Assembly (NCBI GenBank): GCA_016946835.1
Contig: JACVTC010000052.1
Coordinates: 832,001-896,000 of the forward strand
DNA: 64,000 nucleotides
Direction: 5' to 3'
DNA from: Neocallimastix lanati (nom. inval.)
Taxonomy: Eukaryota > Neocallimastigomycota > Neocallimastigomycetes > Neocallimastigales > Neocallimastigaceae
How positions within the stretch are numbered: position 1 is the first letter of the stretch; the number at the start of each line of letters is the position of its first letter. Below the pieces are notes generated by a model, which saw only the letters and a program-made list of their open reading frames with translations, was not told the origin of the DNA and did no database searches. Shown here one piece after another: positions 21,343-33,267 of the stretch. The position numbers were made by a program, and so were the translations under genes.

Positions 21343-22596
21343 ATTTCAAAATTAAAAACTAATATTAAAACATACACAATAATTTTATTTAATTAAAAAA
21401 AAAAAAATTTTTTTTACAATAATATAGAAATATAATATATACATAAATAAATATTAATAATTTAAAGTAGCACCTACGTCCTTACTATATTAGTTGGATA
21501 AATAATTTCATACAACAAAGTTGTTATATTTCTGTTTGTGCAAGAGAAACAGTGTGATATAAAACTTTGAAATATTTATTCCTGTCAAGTACTAATTAGT
21601 AAGAATAATAATTTAATTATATTATACATTTATTCATTAATATAAGAATACTTTTATACAATTTATAACTTATTGTAATCGGCGGCTGTTGGATGAAAAA
21701 CTCCTTAGCTTAAGGCTTTGTTACAATTAAGTGTATATAGTAATTCGTATTTATATTATCGACTAAATTATATTATAATTGAAATTATAAATTCAAATTT
21801 ATAAATATATACATATATATAGTATCTATATATTGATACCAAGACTGTTGATATATATAGATATAAAAATTAGACGTTTATATTAGAGAATAGGAGAAGG
21901 ATTGCTTTACACATAGGGAGGTAGTAGAGCATTATTGAATAAGGTTTAGTGATACAAGTGATAACAGAATAGAAAAAGTGGTAAGGTCCCGTGTTCGTAC
22001 AGGCACACACTACTCTGTTATATTCACTATTCTGACGGTTCAATAGTGGAGGTCGAACGGCCCTGTAAAGAATCTGCGGATCCGAAAATAATATAAAGCT
22101 AATAATATATATATAAGAAATATTTATAAATTTTCCATATTAATTTTTTTTAATTTAGCAATTAATTTATTCCGTGCTACATATAAGAAATTCTAGTGTA
22201 CTGAATTCCAAAAAAAAAAAAAAAAAAAAAAATTTTTGTTTACTGTTCTTACTCTGTGGTTAAGTGAAATTGAGCCAAAGAAGAAAGACTACTATATTTT
22301 TTTTTACTACCTGTTTAATTTGGTTGTCGAGGTGTATCTTGAACCAAATAATTATCATTATAAGTGGTCGAAGTGTCATTCGAGCTTATAACCTTAATAT
22401 AATTATATCTTCTATTGGTGATCGAAAGGTATTCGAACCAATAATATAAAATTTCCTTAGGTGGTCGAGTGTTATTCGAACCTAAAAATATATTTCTTGT
22501 AGGTGGTCGAAGTGTATTTCGAACCTCATATAAATAACTATAAAGATATAATTTAATAAACAATAATTATAAAATATTTTAATCTTGGATATCAAA

Positions 22597-22663
<67 letters not shown>

Positions 22664-22797
22664 TACTTATTTTTTTTATCTCTGAAGTGTTTGTAAACTT
22701 ACCTATTTTTTTTTTTTTTTCTAATCTCTGAAGTGTTTGTAAACTTATAAATTCTAATACTATATTATATATATCTATAACATACTCACACACACAA

Positions 22798-22841
<44 letters not shown>

Positions 22842-22899
22842 TATTATTTTTATTTTGAATATTTTACCTATATTACTGTATAATTTCTACTCAAGAAAT
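21343..22899 (+). other. Long leader of element 2
   Basis: A region of mixed composition (21466-22085) probably forms RNA structure. A five-copy hairpin array follows at 22318-22528. Poly(A) tracts of about 50 and about 38 nt lie at 22599-22659 and 22800-22838. A 24-bp sequence beginning ATCTCTGAAGTG is directly repeated at 22679 and 22723. No credible ORF. Confidence 0.6.
22318..22528 (+). repeat. Five tandem bulged hairpins upstream of gag (element 2)
   Basis: Copies at about 22318-22349, 22358-22391, 22413-22443, 22457-22485 and 22499-22528. Each has an outer stem, a 2-3 nt bulge on the 5' side, an inner stem TCGAA/TTCGA (or TCGAG/CTTGA in the first) and a loop of about 6 nt often reading GTGT. 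Outer stems differ but remain paired: TTTGGT/ACCAAA, ATAAG/CTTAT, ATTGGT/ACCAAT, TTAGGT/ACCTAA. Such compensatory change indicates selection on RNA structure. Confidence 0.8.
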
Positions 22900-23859
22900 A
22901 TGGCTTCAGTTACTAATGATACTACTAATGTTCCTTCATTTAAAGATCTTAAAAAGGAACTAAAATATGTTGATAAATTAAACAAGGACCATTTGGATAT
23001 AAAATCTTGGGCTTCTGAAATTGAGTTATGGATCCAATTACAAAATATCACTGATCCAAAAACTATTTTTGTTGCTTGCCTATTAACGTCTACTGGTGAA
23101 CCAAGACAAATTATCCAAGAATTAGAACTACCTGCTACTACAGCAGAAGAAGATGTAGAATTGAATGGTTCCACTGATACTGGTGAGATGTCAGGATCTA
23201 GCACCAGTAGCTCTACTAGTTCAAGTATCTCTAGTAATGATAGTGTTAGAACTAACCGTTATCCTTCTTTTGTCGAGATCGTCAACGCTCTTGAAGTATT
23301 CTATGGGGCAAAGGAAGATCAGAATACCTTATTAAGGGAATTGCGTGCTCTTAAAATTGGTAGAAATGAAAAAGTAAGGGATTTTAATAAAAGATATCGG
23401 ACATTATATTTAAAATTAGATAAAACTCACAAAAAGCAAATCAGTATCTTGGACTATGCTGATGCACTTGAGAATAATATTGAGGCCTGGAAAAGAGTAA
23501 CTTTAATTGATGATATACCACTTTCAAAGGCTTATGAAATTGCAGAAAAAGTGGATAGACTTGCTGTGAGGTTACATCGTGTACCAAGTCCTAATAGAAA
23601 TGTTTCCAACAATAATAATAATAATTATAATAAGAGTCGTAGTTCACCACCAAGAAATACTTATGAAAACAGGGACAATAAAAAAGTTTCTGATGAAAGT
23701 GAAAGGGAGAACCTTACACGTGGACCAAGAAACTCTACCGTCAAAACCTGTTTCTTCTGTAAGGAACCTGGACATTATCAACAACATTGTCCCAAACTAC
23801 AAGCCATTATAGAAGAAAATAAGAAACAGATTTTTTCCAAAGGACCTTTAAACCAGTAG
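22900..23859 (+). CDS. gag: Gag of element 2
   Basis: ATG 22900 (MASVTNDTTNVPSFKDLKKE) is the first ATG of the open frame and matches the start used in element 3. 319 residues. The conserved capsid-like region includes SWASEIELWIQL and LLRELRALKIGRNEKVRDFN, with a Ser/Thr-rich insert at about 95-120. A single CCHC knuckle, CFFCKEPGHYQQHC, lies near the C-terminus. The frame is intact to TAG at 23859, which sits in the spacer of the frameshift signal. The product should form the virus-like particle that packages element RNA. Confidence 0.92.
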   Translation: MASVTNDTTNVPSFKDLKKELKYVDKLNKDHLDIKSWASEIELWIQLQNITDPKTIFVACLLTSTGEPRQIIQELELPATTAEEDVELNGSTDTGEMSGSSTSSSTSSSISSNDSVRTNRYPSFVEIVNALEVFYGAKEDQNTLLRELRALKIGRNEKVRDFNKRYRTLYLKLDKTHKKQISILDYADALENNIEAWKRVTLIDDIPLSKAYEIAEKVDRLAVRLHRVPSPNRNVSNNNNNNYNKSRSSPPRNTYENRDNKKVSDESERENLTRGPRNSTVKTCFFCKEPGHYQQHCPKLQAIIEENKKQIFSKGPLNQ

Positions 23860-23879
23860 AAGGGAGAGGAAGCACTCCC
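23847..23879 (+). promoter_or_regulatory. -1 ribosomal frameshift signal, gag/pol of element 2
   Basis: Slippery T TTA AAC in the gag frame (23847-23853), spacer CAGTAGAA (8 nt, with the gag stop), then GGGAG-AGGAAGCA-CTCCC (23862-23879). UUUAAAC is one of the best-known -1 heptamers. The -1 frame is open from here into pol. Confidence 0.87.
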
Positions 23880-26800
23880 ATCAAAAAAATAGCTTCATTA
23901 AAATATACTTCCAATTCTTCTGATGCAGAAAGTAAAGACTACAGAGTGGATTATACTATCAAAAGTCATGATCAGGTAGGAGAATATTTTGTCGGTGCGG
24001 CAAAAAGAAAACTTGATGAAAGTGATGTTGAGTTAGATAATGGAAAAGGAAGGAAAATTCATAAAAGCCTACGTGATAATCCACGACCTATAAACACTCC
24101 TGCATTAAGAAAAAGAAAAGAAAGAGAATTGGAAACTGAAGAGGTGATACCTCATAAGAAACAGTTGCAAACATCAATAATTATTCAACCAAATATCAAT
24201 AAAGAAAAGAAAATTGAAAAAGCAATACGTGATAAAGAAAGATTTTTGAAATCTAGTACTAATTCTAAAGAATTCGAAACTGCATCATCCAGTCAGTCTA
24301 ATGTAAACTTAATTACTAATAAAGAGGAAATAACTTCAAAAGTTGATAATGTAGAAGCTCCAAGGGAAATTAACCAAACTAGAGAAAGAAAAAAAGACAA
24401 AAATAATAATAATAATACTAGTAATCCTAATAATAGTAACAACGGAACTATTAGAAAAACCCCAGTCGTAAATGATATTAATAATAATAATACTATTAAT
24501 ATTAATAATAATGAAACTATTATCGATAATAATCATGTAACGAATAATAAAAATATATTAAATAAATTAATTAATACAGATGGTATTAATAATAATAATA
24601 ATAATAATGATAATAATAATAGTATGAAAATACCTCGGGTAAATCGAATTATTAAAATGCTTTCTAATTATAAGGAATATGATGTATGGGATGATTTAAG
24701 CAATACCAAGTGTAATATTACCTTTGGACAGCTTTGGAATGCTGCGCCTAAAATAAGAAGTCAAGTTTCCCAAGGTTTAAAACTAGTAAAAGCCACCACT
24801 AATGTTGTTGGCGCTATTAATAATGTAGTTGCTACTACAACATTAGTTAATAATGTTGATCATAACTATAAAAGTAAAAGTACAGAAATAACAGAGGAGG
24901 ATATTGCAATGGTAGATGCCTCTGTTGATGGTGTATCTGGAAAATTACTTATTGATACGTGTAGTAATTTAAATATTATGTCACAAAAATATTATGATTC
25001 TCTACCATACCAATATACCGTTGTTGGTCATAGTTGTGGTAGAATAATGCTTGCCACTAGAGACGATGAATACTCTGAAGGAATAGTCGTTAGGATACCT
25101 GTGAAAATTAATGAGCTTTCATTGTTAATTGATTTCCGAATTGTAGAAAAAGAGGAACCATTTTATGACATGCTAATTAATTTAAAAACTATAGTTGATA
25201 ATAGATTATTTATTAATCCCTTAAATAATTGTTTATGTAAATATAACATGGATGGTACTATCAGTTCTATTACACCAATAAATAATTCTGCAATTGACGA
25301 AAAATATATTTGTAGTGTTAACAAATTACTTGAGGATAATAGTAAGGAAAAATATGCTGGTGGGGAATTAAAGAAATTAGAAGGATTACCACCTATGGAA
25401 TATATACATAATACAATATTTATGAATACTCTAAATGAAAAATATAGAACTGATATAATACACCTATTAGAGGACAATATAGAAATTGTTGCTACGTCGT
25501 CTGAGGAATTAACACCATCATTGCTTTCACCACACAAAATAAATCTAAAAGCTGGTACCAAACCTATAAAACAAAGAGCTTATCGGCTAACAAAATTAAA
25601 GACAGATATTTTAAAGGAAGAATTAACTAAGTTAATTAATAAAAAGTTAATTGAGCCTTCAAATTCTGAATGGTCTTCGCCTATTGTTCTAGTACCAAAG
25701 CCTAATGGGAAATGGCGTATGTGTGTAGATTATAGGAAGGTTAATGATTCTACTATAAAGGATTCTTATTCTATACCATACATTGATGAAATTTTTGATA
25801 GTCTCAATGGTGCAACTATCTTCACTACCATTGACTTATACTCTGGATATCACCAAATTTTAATGGAGGAAGAAAGTATTGGTATAACAACTTTCACCAC
25901 TAAGTTTGGTAACTACCAATTTAAAGTTATGCCATTTGGTCTAACCAACGCTCCTGCAACCTTTCAAAGAGAAATGAATAGAATCCTATTTCCTTTAATA
26001 GGAAAGTGTGTTTATAATTTTATCGATGATATACTTATATATTCTAAAACAGTTGAAGAACACCTCCAACATATTCAACAAGTTTTATCCATACTCAAAG
26101 AAAATAGATTAAAACTTAATATTGAAAAGTGTCACTTCATGAAAACAGAAGTGAATGTTTTGGGGCATAGATTAACCACTAAAGGCTTAAAACCTCTTGA
26201 TAGTAAAATCGAGGTTATCAGAGATTGGAAACCCCCTCAGGACATCCATGAATTACGTTCATTTTTAGGAGCTGTTGGATACTATAGAAATTTCATCGAT
26301 AAATATTCACAAATTACTGCGTGTTTGTGTAAATTATTAAGGAAAGGTGTGAAGTATGTTTGGACTAGTGAACACCAAAAATCGTTTGAAGTACTGAAAG
26401 AAAAACTAATAAATGCACCCATATTAAGTTTCCCTCAGTTTGATAAAGAATTTATTATACGTACCGATGCTTCTTATGATGGAATAGGAGGTGTGTTATT
26501 ACAAAAAGATAATGAAACTGGAAAAGAACACCCTATTCACTTTATTAGTAGAAGTTTGACCAGAGCAGAAAAGCATTATGGTATAACGGACCTAGAAGGT
26601 GCTGCCCTATATTATTGTATAACTAAATTAAAACCGTATATAGATGGAAATCCAATACCAACTATTGTATATACGGACCATAAACCGTTACTAGGGTTGT
26701 TCAAAAATAAGGAACCACATAATGCAAGGCAAACTAGATGGTGTTTGACAGCTAGTATGCTTGGTGTAGACATTAGATATGAAACCGGTAAAAAGAATGT

Positions 26801-28058
26801 GCTTGCTGATGCCCTATCCCGAATGAAAAATAATAAAGAAAATGTAGTTTTAGCTACGAAAATAATTAACCATGATATTACGAATGATGAAAATGAAGCC
26901 TTATTATCCAAAGTAATACATGATTTTATCAATGAAAAATTCACCACTATTGATGGTATTGACTACTTTATTGATGGTAACAATTATAGAAAATTAGTAA
27001 CCGATCTTAATGAAAGAATAAAATTAATATTAGAGGCTCATAATATTGGACACGATGGTTATTATAAGACTTATCAACGTTTACGTAAGAGTTATTATTG
27101 GAACGACATGGTGAATGATGTTAAACGTGTTGTCAGTAAGTGTGAAAAATGTCAATTAAATCGACCACAACCTTATCCAGAGCCTACAGAAAATCTACCT
27201 ACTAAAGTGGAAGGACCTTTTGTACATCTTGGTTTGGACATTATCGGTCCACTGGTTAAAACTAGAAGTAATAATCAATATATAATAGTAGCTGTTGATT
27301 ATTTCACTAAGTGGGTAGAAGCAGAACCCACTGAAAATATCACTTCTAAAGACGTAATTAAGTTCCTTATTAACGTATTTTCTCGTCATGGAGTTCCCCA
27401 AGTAATTACCACCGATAATGGTGCCCAATTTACATCAGATATGACTAAAATATTTTTAGATCTATATGATGTATATATAAAATTTGTTACAACATATCAT
27501 CCCGAATCTAATGGACTTACGGAAAATCGTAATAAAGAAATTGGTAAACTCCTTAGATTGCTTGGGACGAAAAATAAAGATTGGGATGAGGTATTACCCT
27601 CTGCTCTCTAGGCTTTAAGAACTGTTAAAAATAGTACCACTAACCATTCTAGTTTTGAATTAGTTTATGGTCGTGAAGACCAACAACCTTTTGATATAGC
27701 TGCAAGACCGACTAAAAGTATAAATAAATCTTCTGATGAAATTCTATTGGAAAAGTTTATATCTCATTATAGATGGACCATAGAAGCATCAGAAAATGTG
27801 AAAAATGCAAATAAATATTGGGCTGTTAGACGAGAAGAAAAACAAAGTATGAATCAGGCTAAGGAAATCAAGGAGGGAGATTTAGTCCTAGTTAGAAACT
27901 TTAGTAGAACTAAACTAGAACCTTATTTTAATGGACTTTTAAAAGTAATCAAGAAAAAGTTTAATACAGTTACGTTAGCTGATCCAAATTCAGGAATATT
28001 ATTAAATCGGAATGTACACCTCAAAAATATAGTAAAATATAACTCAGCTACAATATAG
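23847..28058 (+). pseudogene. pol: Pol of element 2, one nonsense codon in integrase
   Basis: After the -1 slip the frame runs FKPVEGRGSTPIKKIASLKY and stays open to TAG at 27609-27611, where the sister elements have a Trp codon (TGG). It continues in frame to 28058. The protease has LIDTCSNLNIM (Asp codon 24954). RT has FIDDILIYS (Asp codons 26025-26030). RNase H has RTDASYDGIGG. Integrase has the HH-CC finger, GLDIIGPL, TTDNGAQFTS and YHPESNGLTEN. The stop falls after the DDE core and removes about 150 residues including the C-terminal DNA-binding part. A single substitution in a young copy suggests recent inactivation. Confidence 0.9.
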
Positions 28059-28081
28059 CTTGAGTCTTAGCGGGGGCATCG

Positions 28082-29129
28082 TGATAAAGAATGAAGTAAT
28101 AAATTGATTCTTATTAAAAACCGTTTAATATAGTCAAGGTGATTTTTAAAATATTAATAAATTTATGTATTCTTTACATTAATAATTTTACTATATTATT
28201 TGATCTGAAAATTTAAGTTTATACATAAAATTTAATTTAAATTTATGTTCATTCCTTATAAAGGTAAATTAAATTTATGAGAGTTTAGCAATAACATAGT
28301 ACTAATTACTTTTAGTATTATTTTTCTAAATAAGGAATAATTCCTGTATATAAACAACTTAAATAACTTTATCAATATTTCTGTCTTTCGAATTAAGAAA
28401 TAATTGAAATGAAAGAAATAAATAAAATAAAATTTTCTGTATTTAAAATTGTAAAAGATTTTTCATATATTAATAAATGTATTTTATTTTCTATTATGTC
28501 ATTCAAATTAATATATAAGATTACATATTAAATTAGTATCAAAATTAAGTTAAAGTATTCAATTTTATTGTAATACTGCTTCTCTTTTTTTTTGTTTAAT
28601 TCTTATCTATAATGCATCTTTTATATTATAGATTTATTTTGGTTAATTTGAATATTAGGAAATAATAAATTTTCTATTTATTACAATAAGGAAATAATCA
28701 ATAAGATTTAAAAATCTATTGTTTTTCCATCTCTTCAACAACTTCCAGAGGCTTTGCTACTTTTATATCTTCAAAAAGATATAAATTGACTACCTTGGAA
28801 CCCCTTTTTAGGGGAGAGAAAAAAATAAGAAAATAAAAATAGAAAAAAAAAATAAATAAATAAAAATAAATAAATAAAAATAAAAATAAATAAAAATAAT
28901 AATAAAAATAAAATAAAAATAAAATAAATAAAAATAAAATAAATAAATAGAAATAAAATAAATAAATAAAAATAAAATAAATAAATAAAAATAATAATAA
29001 AAATAAAATAAAAATTAAAATAAAAAAAATATAATAAATAAATAAAAATTATTGTGAAAGAAATAAAATTTTTTTTTGTGTTTTAATATTATATAATTTT
29101 TTTTTTTTTGAATTCCTCGAACCATAACA
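28082..29129 (+). repeat. 3' LTR of element 2
   Basis: 1048 bp, TGATAAAG to CCATAACA. Preceded by the PPT TTAGCGGGGGCATC (28069-28081 region) and followed by the TCTT duplication. Carries the same hairpin cluster and AT microsatellite as the left LTR. Confidence 0.9.
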
Positions 29130-29135
29130 TCTTTG

Positions 29136-30134
29136 TGTAAGAATCTATAATTATTTTTAACAAAATAATTATATTTTCTTAGTTAGGTTATAATTAATAT
29201 AACTTTTATTTAACTCATATTTCATTTATACAATTAATTATAATTAATAATTTATTTAATTATATATTAAAATTTTATTTAGTTTAATATTAAAAATTTA
29301 TTTAATCAAATAATTTTTATACATTTAAAATAATATTAAATTTATTTAATTATTCACTTAATTATTAAATTTATTAGTTTTAGTTTTCTCTCACTTATTA
29401 AATCATAAACTAAAACACTATTCTGTATTTTATCATGTATTCTGTATTCTATCATGTATTCTGTATTGTATTAATCATGTATTTTATTATTAATGTATTG
29501 TTTTATATTTTTTATGTAAAGTTCTATAAAATAGAACTAAATAGATTAAATTTTAAATTTTATGATCGAAATAATTTTCATTATTTTATTCTTTTATTTT
29601 CGATCATTATATTAGATTAAGTAATCGGTTAATTAAGGTTTTTCCAATTACTTCTTAAAAGTAATCGGTTTTACTTAATTAACGCGATGATCGATATGGA
29701 TAGAATATCGATCAAAAAACTTATCTAGGTTTTTCTTCTAGTCTTTTCCTAGATAAGAGATTTGTTAAGATTAGAACCCCTTTTGATTTTAACCTTATTT
29801 TGACAAAAAAGTATAAATAAGGCTCTTGAGTTCTCTTTGAGAAATCAAGAGTTATTATTATAACAATTATAATATAATAATAATGACAATAAGTTTTAAC
29901 ATTTAAAATTTTTAATAAATAATAAAACAAATTATTTTAATAAAACAAATTTTATAATTAAAACTTTTCCTTATCAATTTTAGTGTTTCGTCTATTATAA
30001 TTCGTTATAATAAACTCGATAATTAGAAAGAACCATAGGTAAGTATGATTCTTTTCTAAACCTTTAATATTAGCAGTTAGAACTAATATTAATGATTAAT
30101 AATTTAATTATAATTTTTTAATTAAATTATTACA
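29136..30134 (+). mobile_element. Solo LTR, element-4-like subfamily b (inverted copy of 16368-17366)
   Basis: Reads TGTAAGAATCTATAATT...AAATTATTACA, the reverse complement of 16368-17366. The translated incidental ORFs of the two copies are the same. It lies between the TCTT duplication of element 2 and the start of element 3. Flanks CTTTG and ATTTG are an imperfect duplication. Confidence 0.87.
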
Positions 30135-30137
30135 ATT

Positions 30138-30972
30138 TGGTAAAGAACGAACATATAATGGATTATTAATTAGAATTTCAACTTACTTTAGAATCCATTA
30201 TATTATTCTTTACTTAATATTACTTTACTATATTTTCTATACTAAAATATTTTCTAAATATATTTTTTTTATATTTTTATTAAAAGTTTCTAAAATATTA
30301 TCAATAATTTTATATTTTTATTATTAATATCAATATCTATAATTTAACCTCAAATTTTATTATTTTATTAAAGTGTTTATTATCAATATTAATATTTTAT
30401 TTTTATTTTCAAATATATTATTATATTATTATTATATTGTATCAATATTAAACTTGTATTCTTTTTAGTATTTTATTTTATTTTTAAATTGATTATTTTA
30501 TTTTTTATTCCCCACAAATAAAATCAAATCTTAATTGATTAATAATAAATATTAAATATATTATAGTTTTTAAATTTATTTTATATAAAATATAAGAATA
30601 TTATATTAACATTCTTGATTAAAATAACTTTATTTTTCTGTAAAATCTTTTTAAATTTTGTTTGTTACTTTTCGTATATATTAAATAATTTAGTTTTAGT
30701 ATATGAAAAATAATATAAAATTATGTAAACAAAATTTATTAAAATAAAAATACTTATGAATTAGTTAATTTAAATTAATATAAAATTTTAATTAATTAGT
30801 AATAGTAAATATTTTTTTTTTAAATATGATAATAAAATGTAGAAAGGCTTTACATATTTATTTTTTTTCAAAAAGTATAAATAAGTGAAGTTTTTCAATA
30901 ATTAAAATGTAGACAGAAAAATATTAAAAATAAATCATTAAATAAAATTCTAATAAAACCCGAACCATAACA
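30138..30972 (+). repeat. 5' LTR of element 3
   Basis: 835 bp. It differs from the 3' LTR by only a few substitutions or short indels, for example near 30503 versus 38651. Confidence 0.9.
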
Positions 30973-30979
30973 TAATTTA

Positions 30980-30996
30980 TGGTGGAGATATCGGGG
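30980..30996 (+). other. Primer binding site of element 3
   Basis: TGGTGGAGATATCGGGG seven bases after the LTR, the same 17-mer as in elements 1 and 2. Confidence 0.85.
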
Positions 30997-31279
30997 AATA
31001 TTAGAAAAATAAAATTTAATATTATTTATTAATTAAATTATTTAACAAAGCCTTGGATATAGATTTCCGGGCTAAGCTTAACCTACATAGTAATTGGGCT
31101 AGTAGGCTTTGGACTGCTGTATTTTATATTGAATACAGTAGCCGTGGTACCCGCGTGGCATGACGCCGTGAAGAGGCAAGCTGCACGTCAGACAGGGTAT
31201 ACTATCAGATTATCCATAAGTTTTGTTAAATAATTATAATTAATAATTTAATATTAATATTAATAATAATAAAAGTTAT

Positions 31280-31315
<36 letters not shown>

Positions 31316-31891
31316 TTGGAAAACTTTAGATTTTGTAGTAACTTTATTTAATTATAGATTATAGATAAAAAATAATAATAAAAAAAAAATAATAAAAAGT
31401 TAACAAATTTACGAAGTTAATATTCGAGTAAGACAGTGTTAGCTTGCAGGATATTAATTTCATAAACTCTTATTTACAATTTTGCAAGGTTTTGTAGATT
31501 GTAAACGCGAGTATTTCAAGGAACAAATCCTTGACAATTAGGCAAATACGCCCTAGAACTATAAAACCTTCACGCTGAAGGCAACTACACACTTCAACAG
31601 GTGATAGTTTGTTCACTCGCGCAGAAAATAAGAGGTGGGTCAGGTTCGATCCCTGATAAAACCCTGGTCATTCTTGCGAAGTGACGTTAAAATATATAGT
31701 TTTTTTTTTTATTTTTATTTTAGGCTTTTATAAATTTGTTCGCCTATTATTATTATTATTATTATTATTATTTTTGCAATAAAATAAAAATATATATATT
31801 TTTTTTTTCCTTTTATTAAAATAATAAATATTTCATTAATAAATTTTTTTTTAATAAATAATAAATTAAATTTTTCTTTAGTGTAGAACAA

Positions 31892-31934
<43 letters not shown>

Positions 31935-31975
31935 TTTTTTAACCAATAGTATTATCATAGATATAGATTTATATA

Positions 31976-32023
<48 letters not shown>

Positions 32024-33267
32024 TTAATGATAAATATTAAAATAATAAGCAAAAAAAAAAAAAAAAATTTTTTTTTTTAGTACAAATTTTTAATTTTTTT
32101 TTTAAATAAGAATAAATTTTATAAATAAAAATTTTTTTTATTAATAATTCTAAATAATAAATTGTAATTTTTTTTATGTTTATCAGTTTATTTTATTTTT
32201 TTTTAATATATACATGTACAATATATATATAGAATATATAAAATTAGATTATTATTATTATTTTTATGATTTTATATAATTAAATTTTTTTTTTGAAATT
32301 TTTATAATTGAAATTTTTTTTTGTGTGTGTTAAATTTTCTATTATTCATTATATAATTAATTAAATTTTAATTAAAAAGAAAAATATAAATAAGCTGTCT
32401 TACAACTCTCTACGCGGGATAGTTGAACACCCACACATAATACTTTATTGTTTTGATCTTGTTGATACTGGGAAGGATACGTTATTATCTTCTTTATTAC
32501 TAACAATAAGTTAGCCAAATTAAAAAGAATTTAATATTGCTACCTTCTTTTTATTAAGTTTCTTAATAATTAACAATCGACATTATCAACTTATCAATAA
32601 AGAGCTAAGGGGACTTATTGTAAGAAGGGTTAACAAGCTATATATTTGATGGTTCAACACTATATAGTTTGGCTTGTATTTTAACTTTTTATTTAATATT
32701 TCATTAAATGTTATAACAAAGAATTAATAGAATAATAAATATATACAAAAAAGAAATAAAAATAAAAATAAATATACATTATTATTATTATTTAAGTATT
32801 TATACAATTTGCTTTATGTTATATTAATTATTTTAATAAAGGAAATAAATATATTAAATAAAATTAAATAAAGAAGTTATTACTACAAATAAATTTAAAA
32901 AAAAAGATTAAGATATACATATTTTGTGTATTAATGCTTAAAAGAATATAATAAACATTAAAATTCATAATAAAAAGCTTCAGATTTTCAAATTGCGTTT
33001 TTGAGTCTGAATTTATTTTTTTTTTAGTTTCAGATTTTCGAAGGGTGTTTTCGAGTCTGAATTAATTTATCAGATTTTCAGAGAGAGATTCTGAGTCTGA
33101 ATTATTATTGGAATAAAGAATTGGATTGTCAGAGGGTTTTCTGAGTCCATAATTATATTATTATAAAACAAAGATAAATTTATTTTTTTTGTTATTAAAT
33201 ATATTTTTAAAGTAAACATATTTTTAAATTGGATATCATAGCATTAATACCATTTTTAAATTTTCAA
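30997..33267 (+). other. Leader of element 3 with structured islands
   Basis: 2.3 kb between PBS and gag. Islands of higher GC lie at 31045-31215 (with CTGTATT/AATACAG), 31420-31690 and 32390-32660. Within 31612-31685 a long imperfect stem (CACTCGC...GCGAAGTG) encloses TCAGG-TTCGATC-CCTGA, which has the form of a tRNA T arm with a B-box match. Poly(A) tracts lie at about 31285-31315, 31900-31930 and 31980-32016. A hairpin array lies at 32979-33152. No credible ORF. Confidence 0.6.
32979..33152 (+). repeat. Four tandem bulged hairpins upstream of gag (element 3)
   Basis: Copies at about 32979-33011, 33029-33061, 33070-33101 and 33121-33152. Each has outer stem CAGA/TCTG (GGA/TCC in the last), a 3-nt 5' bulge (TTT or TTG), inner stem TCAAA/TTTGA, TCGAA/TTCGA or TCAGA/TCTGA, and a single G bulge on the 3' side. 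Inner-stem changes are compensatory. Position and layout match the array in element 2. Confidence 0.8.

Larger units (their letters stand above)
19531..29129 (+). mobile_element. Element 2: Ty3/gypsy LTR retrotransposon beside tRNA-Ser
   Basis: LTRs start TGATAAAG and end CCATACCA (left) or CCATAACA (right). TCTT is duplicated at 19527-19530 and 29130-29133. PBS, leader, hairpin array, gag, frameshift site, pol and PPT are all present. The left LTR has a nested solo LTR. Pol has one nonsense codon at 27609. Confidence 0.93.

Noticed and set aside
22318-22528. CRISPR-like array
   Set aside because: The repeats are hairpins with compensatory differences, spacers are not of constant length, and the context is a eukaryotic retrotransposon leader.
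22855-22899. Gag start at 22855 (and 33229 in element 3)
   Set aside because: Both are TTG codons. In-frame ATGs at 22900 and 33268 align with each other.
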